Part shown: positions 41,973 through 51,659 of the stretch, in pieces | How positions within the stretch are numbered: position 1 is the stretch's first letter | Layout of the letters: each line of letters opens with the position of its first letter | From: Streptomyces sp. NBC_01591 | Lineage (GTDB): Bacteria; Actinomycetota; Actinomycetes; Streptomycetales; Streptomycetaceae | NCBI RefSeq assembly: GCF_035918155.1 | Contig: NZ_CP109327.1 | Location: 7,998,001 to 8,062,000 of the forward strand | Direction of reading: 5' to 3' | Length of the DNA stretch: 64,000 nt | The notes under the pieces: model-generated | The model's input: only the letters and a program-made list of their open reading frames with translations | Told to the model about the DNA's origin: nothing | The model's database searches: none | Program-made: the position numbers and the translations under genes

Positions 41973-43045
41973 CACTGGGCGCTTTCTTGCAGGCTGCCGA
42001 TGTGCAGCGAACCGTCGGCCGGAGCGGCCGGGACCGTGGCCTCCGCCGTCACCGGCGCGGACGCGGGCTCCGGCAGGGCGTCGGTTCCGGCCGACGAGGG
42101 CGAGGGCGGCAGGGCGTCCAGGAAGTCGGCGCCGGGGGCGTAGAAGAGCGTGCCGGTGACCGCGGTCGAGAAGTCGAGAATGCGGTCGTGCGTGCCGGGT
42201 GGACTGCCGAGGAACATATTGCGGAGCATCTGCTCGGTCACCCCCGGATCGGCGGCGTAACCGATGAAGTACGTGCCGAACTCGCCCTGTCCGAAGCTGC
42301 CGAACGGCATATTGGCCCGCAGGATGTCGCGCTCCGTGCCATCCGGGTCGGTGATCGTGTTGAGGGCGACGTGCGAGTCGGCGGGTTTGACGTCGTCGGC
42401 GAACTCGACGTCGTCGAACTTCGTACGGCCGATGACTCGCTCCTGCTCCTCGGTGCTCAGCGCGTTCCAGGACGCGAGGTCGTGCAGATACTTCTGCACG
42501 ACGACGTAACTGCCGCCTGCGAACGGGGGATCCTCGGCGCCGACCAGGGCCGCCGACCGTGCGTCCGCCCCCACCGGATTCTCTGTGCCGTCGACGAATC
42601 CGAGCAGATCCCGGTGGTCGAAGTAGCGGAACCCCTGCGTCTCGTCGACCACCGTCACCGCCCCGCCGAGCCGGTCGAGCAGCTGGGCCGCCCATGCGAA
42701 ACACACGTCCATCCGTTCGGCCCGGATGTGGAACAGCAGATCCCCCGGGGTGGCGGGCGCGTGGTGCCGGGCGCCGTGCAATTCCTGGAACGGGTGGAGC
42801 CGGGCGGGCCTCGGCCCGGCGAACAGCCGGTCCCAGGCACCGGAACCGAAGCCGGTCACACAGGCCAGACCGGCGTCGGGGAACCGGAACCCGATGGAGC
42901 GGGCGAAGGCCGCGAGATCCGGCAGCACCTCGCGTACGGCGGGCTCGCCACCGGGCTCGATCGTGGCGACCAGGATCAGTGCGGCGCTGGTCAGCGGCGC
43001 GACCACGGGCTGGGCCGCGGCCGGTTCCGCGGTGGCGTCGGGCAT
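41972..43045 (-). CDS. DyP-type heme peroxidase, encapsulin cargo
   Basis: 357 residues. Dye-decolourising peroxidase: GFVDGTENP (about 149-157; catalytic Asp152), proximal heme His in ADSHVALN (about 225), Arg243 in ILRANMPFGS. After a Pro/Ala linker (about 310-343) the tail DGSLHIGSLQESAQ is a classic encapsulin targeting peptide (DGSLxIGSL). No Tat signal is present, as expected for encapsulated DyP. ATG 43045 with GGGAG upstream. Role: peroxide-dependent oxidation inside the shell. Confidence 0.95.
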   Translation of the reverse strand: MPDATAEPAAAQPVVAPLTSAALILVATIEPGGEPAVREVLPDLAAFARSIGFRFPDAGLACVTGFGSGAWDRLFAGPRPARLHPFQELHGARHHAPATPGDLLFHIRAERMDVCFAWAAQLLDRLGGAVTVVDETQGFRYFDHRDLLGFVDGTENPVGADARSAALVGAEDPPFAGGSYVVVQKYLHDLASWNALSTEEQERVIGRTKFDDVEFADDVKPADSHVALNTITDPDGTERDILRANMPFGSFGQGEFGTYFIGYAADPGVTEQMLRNMFLGSPPGTHDRILDFSTAVTGTLFYAPGADFLDALPPSPSSAGTDALPEPASAPVTAEATVPAAPADGSLHIGSLQESAQ

Positions 43046-43213
43046 ACGGGGGCTCCCTGGGGCGGCAACGGCGGGAAACGGCGACGGGCTCGTGGTGCGG
43101 GGCGGAAAGAGGGCTCGCTGCTACTTACGCACAGGCGCGACCACGCCGCACCCCGGGCCACCCGGCCGGGGCGAGCGCGAAGGCGGCCCGGCGGTCCGCC
43201 CGCCGTCCGCGCG

Positions 43214-44112
43214 TCAGCCCGCGACGACCTCCGACCGGTCGCCGCCCCAGAGCGTGTGGAAGGAGCCCTCGCGGTCGGTCCGGCGGTAGGTGTGCGCGCC
43301 GAAGAAGTCGCGCAGCCCCTGGGTGAGCGCCGCGGGCAGTCGGTCGGCGCGCAGGCCGTCGTAGTACGAGAGCGCGGCGGCGAACCCCGGTGTCGGCACC
43401 CCCTGCCGCACCGCTTCGGCGACCACCGCCCGCCAGTCGTCCTGGGCGGCGCCGATCTCCTCGGCGAACTGCCGGTCGGACAGCAGGCTCGGCAGGTCGG
43501 GACGGGCGTCGTAGGCCGCCCGGATCCGGTCCAGGAACGCAGCCCGGATGATGCATCCGGCCCGCCAGATCGCCGCCACCGCGCCGAGGTCGATCTTCCA
43601 GTCGTACGCCTTGCTGCCCGCCCGGATCTGATGGAATCCTTGCGTGTACGAGACGATCTTGGACGCGTACAGCGCCTGCTCCACCCGGTCTGCGAAGGCC
43701 GCGGCTGCCTCCTCGCCGAGCGGGGACGCCGACGGACCCGCCAGGTCCCGCGCCGCCTCGCGCAGATCGGCGTGCCCGGACAGCGAACGGGCGAAGACGG
43801 CTTCCGCGATACCCGAGACGGGCACCCCCAGATCCAGTGCGATCTGCACCGTCCAGCGGCCCGTGCCCTTCTGCTCGGCCCGGTCCTGCACGATGTCCAC
43901 GAAGGGCTTTCCGGTGGCCGCGTCGGTGTGGGCGAGGACCTCCGCCGTGATCTAGATCAGATACGAGTCGAGGCGGCCGGTGTTCCAGCTGCGGAAGGTC
44001 TCGGCGATCTTCGCGGGGGAGTAGCCCGCCACGGCACGCAGCAGGTCGTACGCCTCCGCGATCAGCTGCATGTTCGCGTACTCGATGCTGTTGTGGACCA
44101 ACTTCACGAGTG
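43214..44112 (-). pseudogene. gnd: 6-phosphogluconate dehydrogenase remnant: 5'-truncated, amber stop
   Basis: Reading leftward from about 44112: [20 protein letters not shown] (catalytic Lys and His-Asn region), [12 protein letters not shown], then TAG at 43952-43954 where Glu is expected (LIEITAEVL), then ITAEVLAHTD and QDRAEQKGTGRWTVQIALDL to the normal end SFHTLWGGDRSEVVAG*. The NADP-binding Rossmann domain is missing and the frame is cut by the stop, so it is inactive. The good 3' half may be recent; a working gnd must be elsewhere. Confidence 0.85.
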
Positions 44113-44346
44113 CTGGAAAGTGATGCTAGCACTGGGCCCGCTACCTGCATTTTCCCAGGTCACGGTTTCGTTCTTCGCCTTGTCGACCTTGGCGCCTCTT
44201 GGCAGTTCGAGGCGGTCCTCAGCGGGGGTGATGCTGACCTTTTGCTGAGTTTGCTGACGAGGTGTCAAGGGCGAGTGTGGGTGATGCCCCCTCATAGCCG
44301 GGGTGCGGGGTGCGGGAACTCGAGCCGTTCGGTTCTGGCTGGCCAA
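44104..44346 (-). other. Possible short gene remnant
   Basis: Minus-strand frame reading KVSITPAEDRLELPRGAKVD, then [20 protein letters not shown] and a stop, abutting the cut 5' end of the gnd remnant. Lys/Glu-rich composition looks coded; upstream it turns Pro/Arg-rich. No family recognised. Confidence 0.3.
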
Positions 44347-44572
44347 CCGAGGCCAACAAGTTGATCATTGAATGGGGTGTTGTCGTGTCTCCACAGCGCA
44401 GGCCTCCCCGGTTCTCCGGAGCCACTTTGCTGGTGCTGAGGGCCATTTCGCGCTTGAAGGCGCTGGCATCGATCGACTCGGTGGGTGACGAGGTCGGCAC
44501 CGGGAACGATACGCAGCGACAAGGCCACGGCCAGGTGCGCACGTTCCTCAGCGATATCCGGATTGTCCCTGG

Positions 44573-44797
44573 CTAACTGCTTCTCGAGATGCTGACCAGG
44601 TGCGGCAAAGCGGCGAGGGTGTCGGCGACACGGGCGGCGGGCAGGCCACCGCCCTAGGCGAGCTCGGCGGAGCCGCCACCGCGGCCGCCGAGCAGCGCCT
44701 TGACCAGAGCGGCTGCGTTCAGCCCGGCCTCGCGGGCCGACTTGTTCAGGGCGACAGCCATGATCCAGCTGCGCGTGCCCACTGCGACGGTGCCGGG
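44573..44797 (-). pseudogene. Alanyl-tRNA-synthetase-like DHHA1 fragment with amber stop
   Basis: Fragment of the DHHA1 C-terminal domain of AlaRS/AlaX-type proteins: GTVAVGTRSWIMAVALNKSA, REAGLNAAALVKALLGGRGG, GSAELA, then TAG (44654-44656) in place of the usual Gln of the AQGGG motif, then GGGLPAARVADTLAALPHLV to a stop at 44573. It joins directly to an acetyltransferase fragment. Confidence 0.6.
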
Positions 44798-45120
44798 GGC
44801 TGAGGAACACGGCACAGCCAGTTCCCTGTGGGGCCGGGTGAGTGGCCTGCGCCAAGCCGAGATGCCGGTAGAGGGACAGGGCCGATTCGGCACGCACGGA
44901 CGTCAGCAGCCAGCACCGGCCATCGGGTGCGTCCGCGGTCACGGCGTTCAGGAGTGCGGCGCCTATGCCCCGGGTGTCGGGCACCCCGATCGTGCCGGGT
45001 CCGGGGTCCCTGTCGAGGAGTCCGGTCCCGGACCAGAATCATGCCGACCGCTGTTCCGGCTTTTTGCAGTTCAGCCAGTGCGTGGTCAGGCACACGTCGG
45101 GCCCTCTTGGCGTCCCGCAC
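44790..45120 (-). pseudogene. GNAT acetyltransferase fragment, frameshifted
   Basis: Two frames together give a partial acetyltransferase: ALAELQKAGTAVGMILVRDR, then after a shift PDTRGIGAALLNAVTADAPD (acetyl-CoA loop RGIGAAL), CWLLTSVRAESALSLYRHLG and GTGCAVFLSPRH at the normal C-terminus. There the sequence passes within ccccggcaccgt into the AlaRS-like fragment. Confidence 0.6.
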
Positions 45121-45213
45121 GGCGAGCGAACCCGAGTTTTGACAGCACTGGGCTCCGTGGGGGTCTGTCAGGCCCGCAGAGTGCTGTCAGCGGCTGGGGC
45201 TAGGGTCCCTGAT

Positions 45214-45678
45214 GTGAGTGACTACTACGACCTGTTCCTGGCGGTGGACCTGCAGCCGGACCTGCCCGAGCCGGTGCTTCTGGAACTGAGGTGGCTCCTG
45301 GGGCAGGCGGACATGCCGACAGAGTTGAAGTCGACCGACTGGGATTCATGGGGTGGTTCCTGGCAGGCCTTCGACGGTGGCTCGGCGAGCCACTCGTTCG
45401 ACGGGGCCGATGTCTCCCTGCTGGTTCGTGCCGTGGACAGGCCGAACCTGGACGGCAGCGAACCGTGGGCCCTGACCGTCCGGACGTGCGTCCACGAGGA
45501 CGACTTCGGGGTGACGATGGACGTCGTCGGGTGGCTTCTTCGACACGCGACCACGCAAGGGTGGGTCGGGTTCGTCCGTGACTCCGGCCTGGGCCAGGTC
45601 CAACATCTCGTGCGCCACGAGGGTGGCTTCGATCTTGTCGATGTCCGCCCGGTCGGCCAGCAGGAGCGTGTTCCCTGA
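45214..45678 (+). CDS. Hypothetical protein
   Basis: 154 residues from GTG 45214 (AGGGT upstream): MSDYYDLFLAVDLQPDLPEP, a Trp-rich centre (DWDSWGGSWQAFDG), and VTMDVVGWLLRHATTQGWVG near the end. Acidic, soluble, no signal or membrane segment. No family recognised; small acidic proteins like this are often immunity or SMI-like proteins, but nothing here proves that. Confidence 0.55.
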   Translation: MSDYYDLFLAVDLQPDLPEPVLLELRWLLGQADMPTELKSTDWDSWGGSWQAFDGGSASHSFDGADVSLLVRAVDRPNLDGSEPWALTVRTCVHEDDFGVTMDVVGWLLRHATTQGWVGFVRDSGLGQVQHLVRHEGGFDLVDVRPVGQQERVP

Positions 45679-45856
45679 TCATCGCAGTAGCCCGTCTCCG
45701 GGCGGGGCATGCGGAACGACTGAAAAGGTCAGCTGACGGTGTTCTCGGCTCGTGCTCGGTGCTGGCGAGAAGGCCTATGGCTTTATCGACCGCTCGCGAA
45801 GTTACTTCTCGACGGCTTTGGGAGTCGCTTACTGGGCCCGGACCTCGATGTCGACG

Positions 45857-46492
45857 AGTGCGGGAGGCGCCTCCGCGCTCGCCTGCCGCTACATGACCGC
45901 CTTCCACGGCGTCGTTGACCAGGCGCGGGTCCGCGGCGGTGAATGGGTCGCGGCGTACGGCGCCGGTGGCGGCATGGGCCTGTCGACGGTGGAGATCGCC
46001 GCGGCGACGGGTGCCAACGTCATCGCGATCGACATCACGGACGAGAAGCTGGAGGCCGCGCGGGCCCTGGGCTCGGTCCACACCATCAACGCGGCGAAGG
46101 ACGAGCCCACGGAGGCGGTGAAGACCCTCACCAGGGGCGGCGCCCACGTGTCGGTCGACGCCGTGGGGATCGCTGCCGCCTGCCGCAACTCCGTCCTGTC
46201 CCTGCGTACGCGGGGCCGCCACCTCCAGCTCGGGCACACCACCGCCACGGAGAAGGGGGACGTCGCGCTGCCGATCGACGTCATGATGGTCAAGGAGCTG
46301 GAGATCCTGAGCGCCTTCGGCATGCAGGGCCAGCGGTTCGGCACGATGCTGAACATGATCGCCGCCGGCCGCCTCGATCCCGGCCGGATCGTGACCCGCA
46401 CCGTCGGCCTCCACGAGGCGAGCGGGGTGCTGGAGTCCCTGGAGACGTACGGACCGACCGGCGTGGTCGTCATCGACGAGTTCCAGGCCTGA
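45857..46492 (+). pseudogene. Zinc-type alcohol dehydrogenase, N-terminal half missing
   Basis: From about 45857 the frame matches the nucleotide-binding domain of zinc MDR dehydrogenases: CRYMTAFHGVVDQARVRGGE, WVAAYGAGGGMGLSTVEIAA (GxGxxG-type loop) and GRLDPGRIVTRTVGLHEASG to VVVIDEFQA*. The GroES-like catalytic domain with zinc ligands is absent; 100 bp upstream are unrelated. Its intact end is 60 bp before the esterase remnant, so these once formed an operon. Confidence 0.75.
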
Positions 46493-46553
46493 GCCGTCCC
46501 ACCCGGCGGCGCCCGGAGCGGCGCCCCCTCACGAAAAGAAAGCAGGCACGATC

Positions 46554-47535
46554 ATGCCCGTTTCCCGTCTGCTGATGGACCGGGAACTGAGCCAGGCACT
46601 CGACGGCGTCCCCATGACGTCCAACGGCGCGTTCGACCTCACCGACATTCCCGCGACGCGCGCGGCGTTCCGCGCGCAGGCCGAGTCGATCGCCGAGAGC
46701 GAGCTCCCTACGACCCGTCGGTCACCACGGAGGAGCACCGCGTCAGCCGGGCGGACGGCCCCGACGTGCCGGTCCGCCTGCTGCGGCCCGCGACCGCGCA
46801 GGGACCGCTGCCGGTGATGCTCTGGTTCCACGGCGGTGGCCAGGTGCTCGGCTTCGCCGCCCAGGACGATCCCTGGCTCAAGCGGTTGTGCTCGCGGCTC
46901 GGCTGCGCCGTCGCCGCGGTCGACTACCGGCTCGCCCCGGAAACACCTTCTCCCGGCGCCGCCGAGGACGGTTTCACCGCCTACCAGTGGCTCGTCCGTG
47001 AAGCGGAGGCCCTGGGTCTGGACAACGCCCGGATCGGCATCGCGGGCCAGAGCGGCGGGGAGGCATCGCGGCGGCCACCGTACTGCTGGTCCGGGACCGC
47101 GGCGGCGCGGCGCCCCTGTTCCAGTCGCTGACGTACCCCATGCTGGACGACCGCAACCTGACCGCGTCGAGCCACGAAATCACCGACATAGGTATCTGGG
47201 ACCGCTCCACGAACATCCTGGCCCGGCAGGCGATCCTGGGGGACCGCACCGGAACCGACGACGTCTCCCCGTACTCGGCGCCCTCCCGCGCGGAGGATCT
47301 CAGCGTGCTGCCGCCGACCTTCATCGCGGTCGGCGAACTCGACTGCTTCCGCGACGAGGACCTCGACTACGCCGCGCGCCTGCGCGCCCACGGGGTCCCG
47401 GTCGAACTGCACCTCTATCCGGGCGCCTACCACGCCTTTGACCTGTTCGCCCCCGAGTCGCGGCTCGCGGCCACCTTCCAGCAATCCTGGTTCAGCTACC
47501 TCGCCCGCCGGTTCCAGGACACGTCCACCTTGTGA
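46554..47535 (+). pseudogene. HSL-family esterase with two frameshifts
   Basis: Starts at ATG 46554 (MPVSRLLMDRELSQALDGVP). Near 46708 the frame moves (a C lost from a C run) and continues VSRADGPDVPVRLLRPATAQ, LWFHGGGQVLGF, LAPETPSPGAAEDG, IGIAGQSGGE (nucleophile). Near 47062 a G lost from a G run shifts it again to ATVLLVRDRGGAAPLFQSLT and VGELDCFRDEDLDYA, GAYHAFDLF to the stop. Repaired, it is a complete esterase of about 325 residues. Confidence 0.8.
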
Positions 47536-47756
47536 TGCCCCCGTCCGGCTCGGAAACCGCGAAGCGACGCGAGCGCCGACGCGGAAACCGGTGCGGGCCC
47601 CGACCGAACTCCTCGGTCGGGGCCTGACGGCGCGGCCATCAACGAGTGGTTGTGACGGCGATGGCGTGGTGTTCGTCCAGGCCGGGGAAGACATCGATGT
47701 CGTCGGTGTCGATCACGTGCAGGCCCCTCCGTCACGCTTTCGTCACTGCCTGGCCC

Positions 47757-48003
47757 CGCGGACCGCGATCCCAAGCCGGTGTGGCTGTGGTGGTCACGCG
47801 CCGATGCCACGGCCGCCGATACGGACCGGCTCTGGCAAATCGTTTCTGCGCAGGTTCGATCTCGAGCACACCTTCAGGATGATCAAGCAGACGCTGGGCT
47901 GGACAGCTCCGAAGCTCCGCGAACCGGATGCTGCGGACCGCTGGACCTGGCTGGTCATCGCCGCCCACACCCAACTCCGCCTCGCCCGGCCCCTCGCAGT
48001 GCC
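47757..48003 (+). pseudogene. Transposase fragment (NF041680-type)
   Basis: Frames on the plus strand read PKPVWLWWSRADATAADTDR, then FLRRFDLEHTFRMIKQTLGW and DRWTWLVIAAHTQLRLARPL, the C-terminal part of a transposase-like family common in streptomycetes. The frame shifts between segments; it ends where an opposite-strand IS110 fragment begins. Confidence 0.65.
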
Positions 48004-48390
48004 TCGCCACTCCTGGGAGTCGCGGTGGCGGTGCCAGCCAGGACCGCGCGGGCGGTGTTCTCCGCGTCGGTCGGGTCGGACTTGCCTCGCTGGCGGCGCA
48101 CTCGCCGGTCGGGTCGGTTGACCTCGACCAGCTTGTGGCCGTGTCTGCGCAGGTGGGAGGCGGGTCCGGCGCCGTAGGAGCCGGTGCCGCGTCGCGCCGA
48201 AGGCGAGGGCCTGGCCGAACTGGCGGGCCCAGCTGTCGAGTTGTTCATGGCCGCCACGGTCGGCGGACACGCGGGTAGTGCCCTGGACCCCGCCGACGAT
48301 GTCCACGGCGACGGCGGTGTGGATGTACTTGTGGGTGCCGACTCCGACGACGACTTTCCCGATCGGTTCTGCCTGCAGGATGCTGGTCAT
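47998..48390 (-). pseudogene. IS110-family transposase, N-terminal fragment, catalytic Asp lost
   Basis: ATG 48390 starts MTSILQAEPIGKVVVGVGTH, KYIHTAVAVDIVGGVQGTTR. The canonical GVDTHK is GVGTHK, losing the first Asp of the DEDD motif. After ALAFG the reading shifts to GTGSYGAGPASHLRRHGHKL, VEVNRPDRRVRRQRGKSDPT, DAENTARAVLAGTATATP and then ends. Complementary in extent to the C-terminal IS110 piece at 27849 but not necessarily the same element. Confidence 0.75.
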
Positions 48391-48590
48391 GGCTGTCGGT
48401 TCCCCTCCCGGGAGCGGCGGTCAGCGCGAGACCGTCGGCCGGGCGGGAGGACAGGACTGTGACGAGTGCCTGGGGGCAACAGGCTCCTATTCGGTCACTG
48501 CCGCGCGGTCGGCGGACCGCATCGAGCCCGCCGCCGGAGTGACCGACAGATCAACAGCAAGGACACCCGAGGGGTCAGTCGTAACACCAG

Positions 48591-49210
48591 TCAGGCCGCC
48601 CCGGCGACGGTGACCCCATCCTCACAGTCGAAGCAGCTCCCGGTCCGGCCCATACTTTGCCGGTGTCCCAACTTCACAATTCTGGAGCGGAGTTTGGTGG
48701 AGGTGTATTCCGATCCGCGGTCGCTGTGGATCACGCAGCCGGGCTCCAGCCGGCCCAGCGCGGCGGTCATGTCCTGGGCGTCGACGACGAGTTCGGCGCG
48801 GTGGTGGTCGGCCATCGAGCAGCCGATCACCTCGCGTGTGGCCAGGTTCAGCCACGCGGCGAGGGAGAGACGGCCCTCGGCGGCGGGGATGTAGGTGCTG
48901 TCTCCGACGATCTTCGTGCCGGGACGGGCGGCGGTGAAGTCCCGGCGGATCGGGTCCGGCGACGGCGCCGCGGTGGTGTCGGCCTTGGTCGGGCTGCGGC
49001 GTACGGTGCGCCGGCCGTTCCCGGCGATGCCGTGCTCCCGCATGACCCGCTCCACCCGCTTGTGGTTGACCGGTTGGCCCTGCCGGCACAGTTCGGCGGT
49101 GACACGCGGGACATCGTAGTTCCGCCGGAAGACGATGTGGATCACCGCGATCTCGTGGGCCAGGGCCTCATCGGCCCGTCGCCGCGCCTCCCGGGCCTCG
49201 GCTCCGGCCC
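48591..49210 (-). pseudogene. IS3-family transposase OrfB, 3'-truncated
   Basis: Integrase-core transposase: RRADEALAHEIAVIHIVFRR, HKRVERVMREHGIAGNGRRT, catalytic Asp in VGDSTYIPAAEG, second Asp in VIHSDRGSEYTSTKLRSRIV. It ends right after SMGRTGSCFD, before the catalytic Glu, and runs out 10 codons later. OrfA is absent. Confidence 0.8.
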
Positions 49211-49336
49211 TTACTGTGGGCCACGCGGGGGCACAGGGCGTATCTGCTGCGAGGATCCGGCAGCTCGCGAACTGAGATTCCGCGTCCCTGCGGTCAAAAC
49301 CGCAGGGACGCGGGCGTCCACGAGTTTTCTTTCAGA

Positions 49337-50611
49337 TCATCCGACACCACCGATGAAACGTACCTCCGGATACCGGGGTGACGGTCCTTCGAGGATCGGG
49401 GCGCGACAGCCGCGCAGGTGAAGGTCGAAGTAGGCGAGCAGGAAGTGCCGCTGGATGTCGATGCCGCGTGTCCCGTCGAGTGGGCCTATGAACGCGGCCA
49501 GCTGCTCGTCGGTCGCTCCGAGCCGGGAGGCGGCCTGCGGCATGAATGTCTCATAGTCCGTGTACGAGAAGTGCCGGGTACCGGTCAGCCGGAGATGGCG
49601 ACGCCATCCTCGCAGCCGGGGCCAGATCTCCGGCCAGCTCGGCTTGTTGTCCGCATCTTCGCTCATCAGGAGGAACGGCTTGCGCAGCCCCTTGGCCACC
49701 ACAGGACCGAAGAGACTGCCGTCGAGGTTCGCGCCTGCCATGATCGGCACCCCTGCCGCCATCGCCGAGGCCGCGGTCGCACCGCCCAGGGAGTGGCCGA
49801 ACATGCCGGTCCTGGAAAGGTCGAGGATGTCGCCGAGTCCGTGCGGAAGCGGGCTCTGGCGGCCCCGTACGCGCCGTGACAGCTCCTCCAGTACGAAACG
49901 GGTGTCGGCCACCCGCACGTCGACAGCCTTGAGGATCGTTGGGTCGTCGTCCTCCCCCGTGAGAGGCGGCATCGCATACTTCTCGACCCGGCCACCGGGG
50001 AACTCGACCTGCCCGGCGTCATATGTGTGGTCGATGGCGGCCACGATGTATCCGTGGCTGACGAGCTCCTCGACCAGCGCCGTGCTGGAGCCGCGGTGCT
50101 GCCCGTGTCCGTGGGAGTGGAGGATCACCGGACGTCGGCCCCCGCGCGTGTCCGCTGCCGCGCCGATACGGGCGTGCGTGTCCGGCAGCGTGGCGTACTC
50201 GGGGAGGAGATATCCCGTCTGCTGGAAGACCGCGGCGGCCTGTCCGGTCATCCAAGGCGCCCTGGGCAGGCCGGCTGCTGCACGTGCGGGGTACCAGAGC
50301 TGAACCATCAGCTCCCGTACCGGCCGTGTGGCGACCCAGGGGTCCCGGCGGCTGCGGTCGCTGAGATGCAGCGCCACGGTGCCGAGGGCATGAGGACTGC
50401 TCGGCGGCGGAAGGACGAGCCGTACGGGCGGCCGGAAATCACCCGGCGCTCGGCGGGGCGACGCGGCGACGGCGGGGGTGCCGGGGGCGGCGGTCAGAGC
50501 GAGTCCCGCAGCGAGCGCGGTGCCCATGGTGACCATACGTCTCCTGCTGATTCCGGCGGTCCTACTGGTCCTGCGGATGCTGCTCGGTGAGGATGAGGCC
50601 GGACGCGGCAT
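49337..50611 (-). CDS. Exported alpha/beta hydrolase (PAF-acetylhydrolase-like)
   Basis: 424 residues. N-terminus with a Tat-like motif SRRRMVTMGTALAAGLALTA (about 23-45) and AVA cleavage. Catalytic core: SHGHGQHRGSS (oxyanion region), nucleophile elbow FGHSLGGATAASAM (about 262), acid near EDADNKPSW, His in GTRHFSYTDY. It fits platelet-activating-factor acetylhydrolase/dienelactone-hydrolase-like secreted lipases. ATG 50611 has GAAGGAG 6 nt upstream; an earlier in-frame GTG is less likely. Confidence 0.85.
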   Translation of the reverse strand: MPRPASSSPSSIRRTSRTAGISRRRMVTMGTALAAGLALTAAPGTPAVAASPRRAPGDFRPPVRLVLPPPSSPHALGTVALHLSDRSRRDPWVATRPVRELMVQLWYPARAAAGLPRAPWMTGQAAAVFQQTGYLLPEYATLPDTHARIGAAADTRGGRRPVILHSHGHGQHRGSSTALVEELVSHGYIVAAIDHTYDAGQVEFPGGRVEKYAMPPLTGEDDDPTILKAVDVRVADTRFVLEELSRRVRGRQSPLPHGLGDILDLSRTGMFGHSLGGATAASAMAAGVPIMAGANLDGSLFGPVVAKGLRKPFLLMSEDADNKPSWPEIWPRLRGWRRHLRLTGTRHFSYTDYETFMPQAASRLGATDEQLAAFIGPLDGTRGIDIQRHFLLAYFDLHLRGCRAPILEGPSPRYPEVRFIGGVG

Positions 50612-50850
50612 GGCGATCTCCTTCGCGGGTCGTACGCGCGGCACCCAGGCACGTGGATACCTACCGAAAGGCTATGAACCGCACTGCCGACGAACTGCTG
50701 CGATTCCTCATCGTTTTCACTGACATTTGTCACTCAGCCGATGTCGCACGAAGCAGTCCGGGCGTGCGCGCAGTCGTACGCGAGGAGCGTGACCGGGCCG
50801 CAACCAGCGCCTCCAACACCATGGTCCTGCCGTCGGTGGCTCCTGCAGAC

Positions 50851-50945
50851 TCAGGCGCCCACAGTCCCGTCGAAACCCTCACGCAGAAAGCCCGCATGCC
50901 CATTGTGGCGGCCGTACTCCAGGAGCACATGCACCATCACCATTC
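50851..50945 (-). pseudogene. Scrap of a DinB/DUF664 protein C-terminus
   Basis: Minus strand reads MVMVHVLLEYGRHNGHAGFL then REGFDGTVGA*, the usual end of DUF664 DinB-like proteins (thiol-dependent transferase fold). Only about 30 codons remain. The rest of the 448-bp gap between the hydrolase and RidA (50612-51059) shows nothing else. Confidence 0.5.
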
Positions 50946-51059
50946 GCTGCTCCTCGTCATCTGCGGAGCCACGGCTGTCTCTCGGGAAACGCACAGATCC
51001 CTCCCTACCTGCCTTGATCCCGATGGAATGGGCAGGTCGGTGCACGTGTTGAAAAAGGC

Positions 51060-51464
51060 ATGACGACCGATCAGCGCGCGATCACCAACCCAGCCACCCT
51101 CCATGACCCGACACCGTTTGGCTACAGCCACGCTGTCTCGGCGCCCGGCGAAACCGTCTTCATCGGCGGTCAGTACGCCTCCGACACCACCGGTGCTCCT
51201 GTGCCCGGTGATTTCGCGGCCCAGGTGAATCTGGCGTTTGACCGGCTGTGCTCCGCGCTGGAGGGGGTCGGCCTCGGGTACGAGCACGTGGTCCGCCTCG
51301 GTACCTTCATCGTCGACCACGACCTCGACAAGCTGGAGATCCTCGGCAAGGCGCTGCACGCCCGTTTTGGCGACAGGCTGCCGGCCCAGACACTGAGCGG
51401 CGTGGCCTCGCTCGCACTGCCGGGGATGCTGTTCGAGGTTGATGCGGTGGCGATACGGCCGTAG
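51060..51464 (+). CDS. RidA (YjgF/YER057c/UK114) family protein
   Basis: 134 residues, chorismate-mutase-like trimer. RidA proteins hydrolyse reactive enamine/imine intermediates. Seen: GYSHAVSAPGETVFIGGQYA near the start, conserved FDRLCSALEGVG, VVRLGTFIVDHDLD, and the C-terminal SGVASLALPGMLFEVDAVAI. The Arg that binds the carboxylate in canonical RidA (R105) is not found at the VASLA position, so it belongs to a divergent subgroup. ATG 51060; AAAAAGG lies close upstream. Confidence 0.85.
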   Translation: MTTDQRAITNPATLHDPTPFGYSHAVSAPGETVFIGGQYASDTTGAPVPGDFAAQVNLAFDRLCSALEGVGLGYEHVVRLGTFIVDHDLDKLEILGKALHARFGDRLPAQTLSGVASLALPGMLFEVDAVAIRP

Positions 51465-51659
51465 CGGATCATCCGCAAGCAGCATCAGCCCGATCCCGCG
51501 ATGGTTGGCCCGGCCGCAACGACTCGCGGTAGTGGGAGGCCCCTTCAACGACGAACCTTGCCCCAGACCGGCCCGGGAGATTGACCGCCGAGTCAACTCT
51601 GGCCCGGCGCCGACCCCAAGAACCTCCAGTTCCGCTTCATGGTCTCCCAGAAGGGCGCT

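Noticed and set aside
43952..44656. Stop-codon recoding (TAG read as Glu/Gln)
   Set aside because: Both TAG codons lie in genes that are also truncated; intact genes use TAG as a normal stop (for example 30079 and 41170).
45752..45857. N-terminal extension of the dehydrogenase frame
   Set aside because: The first 35 codons do not resemble the GroES-like domain and have no zinc ligands; taken as unrelated sequence before the truncation point.
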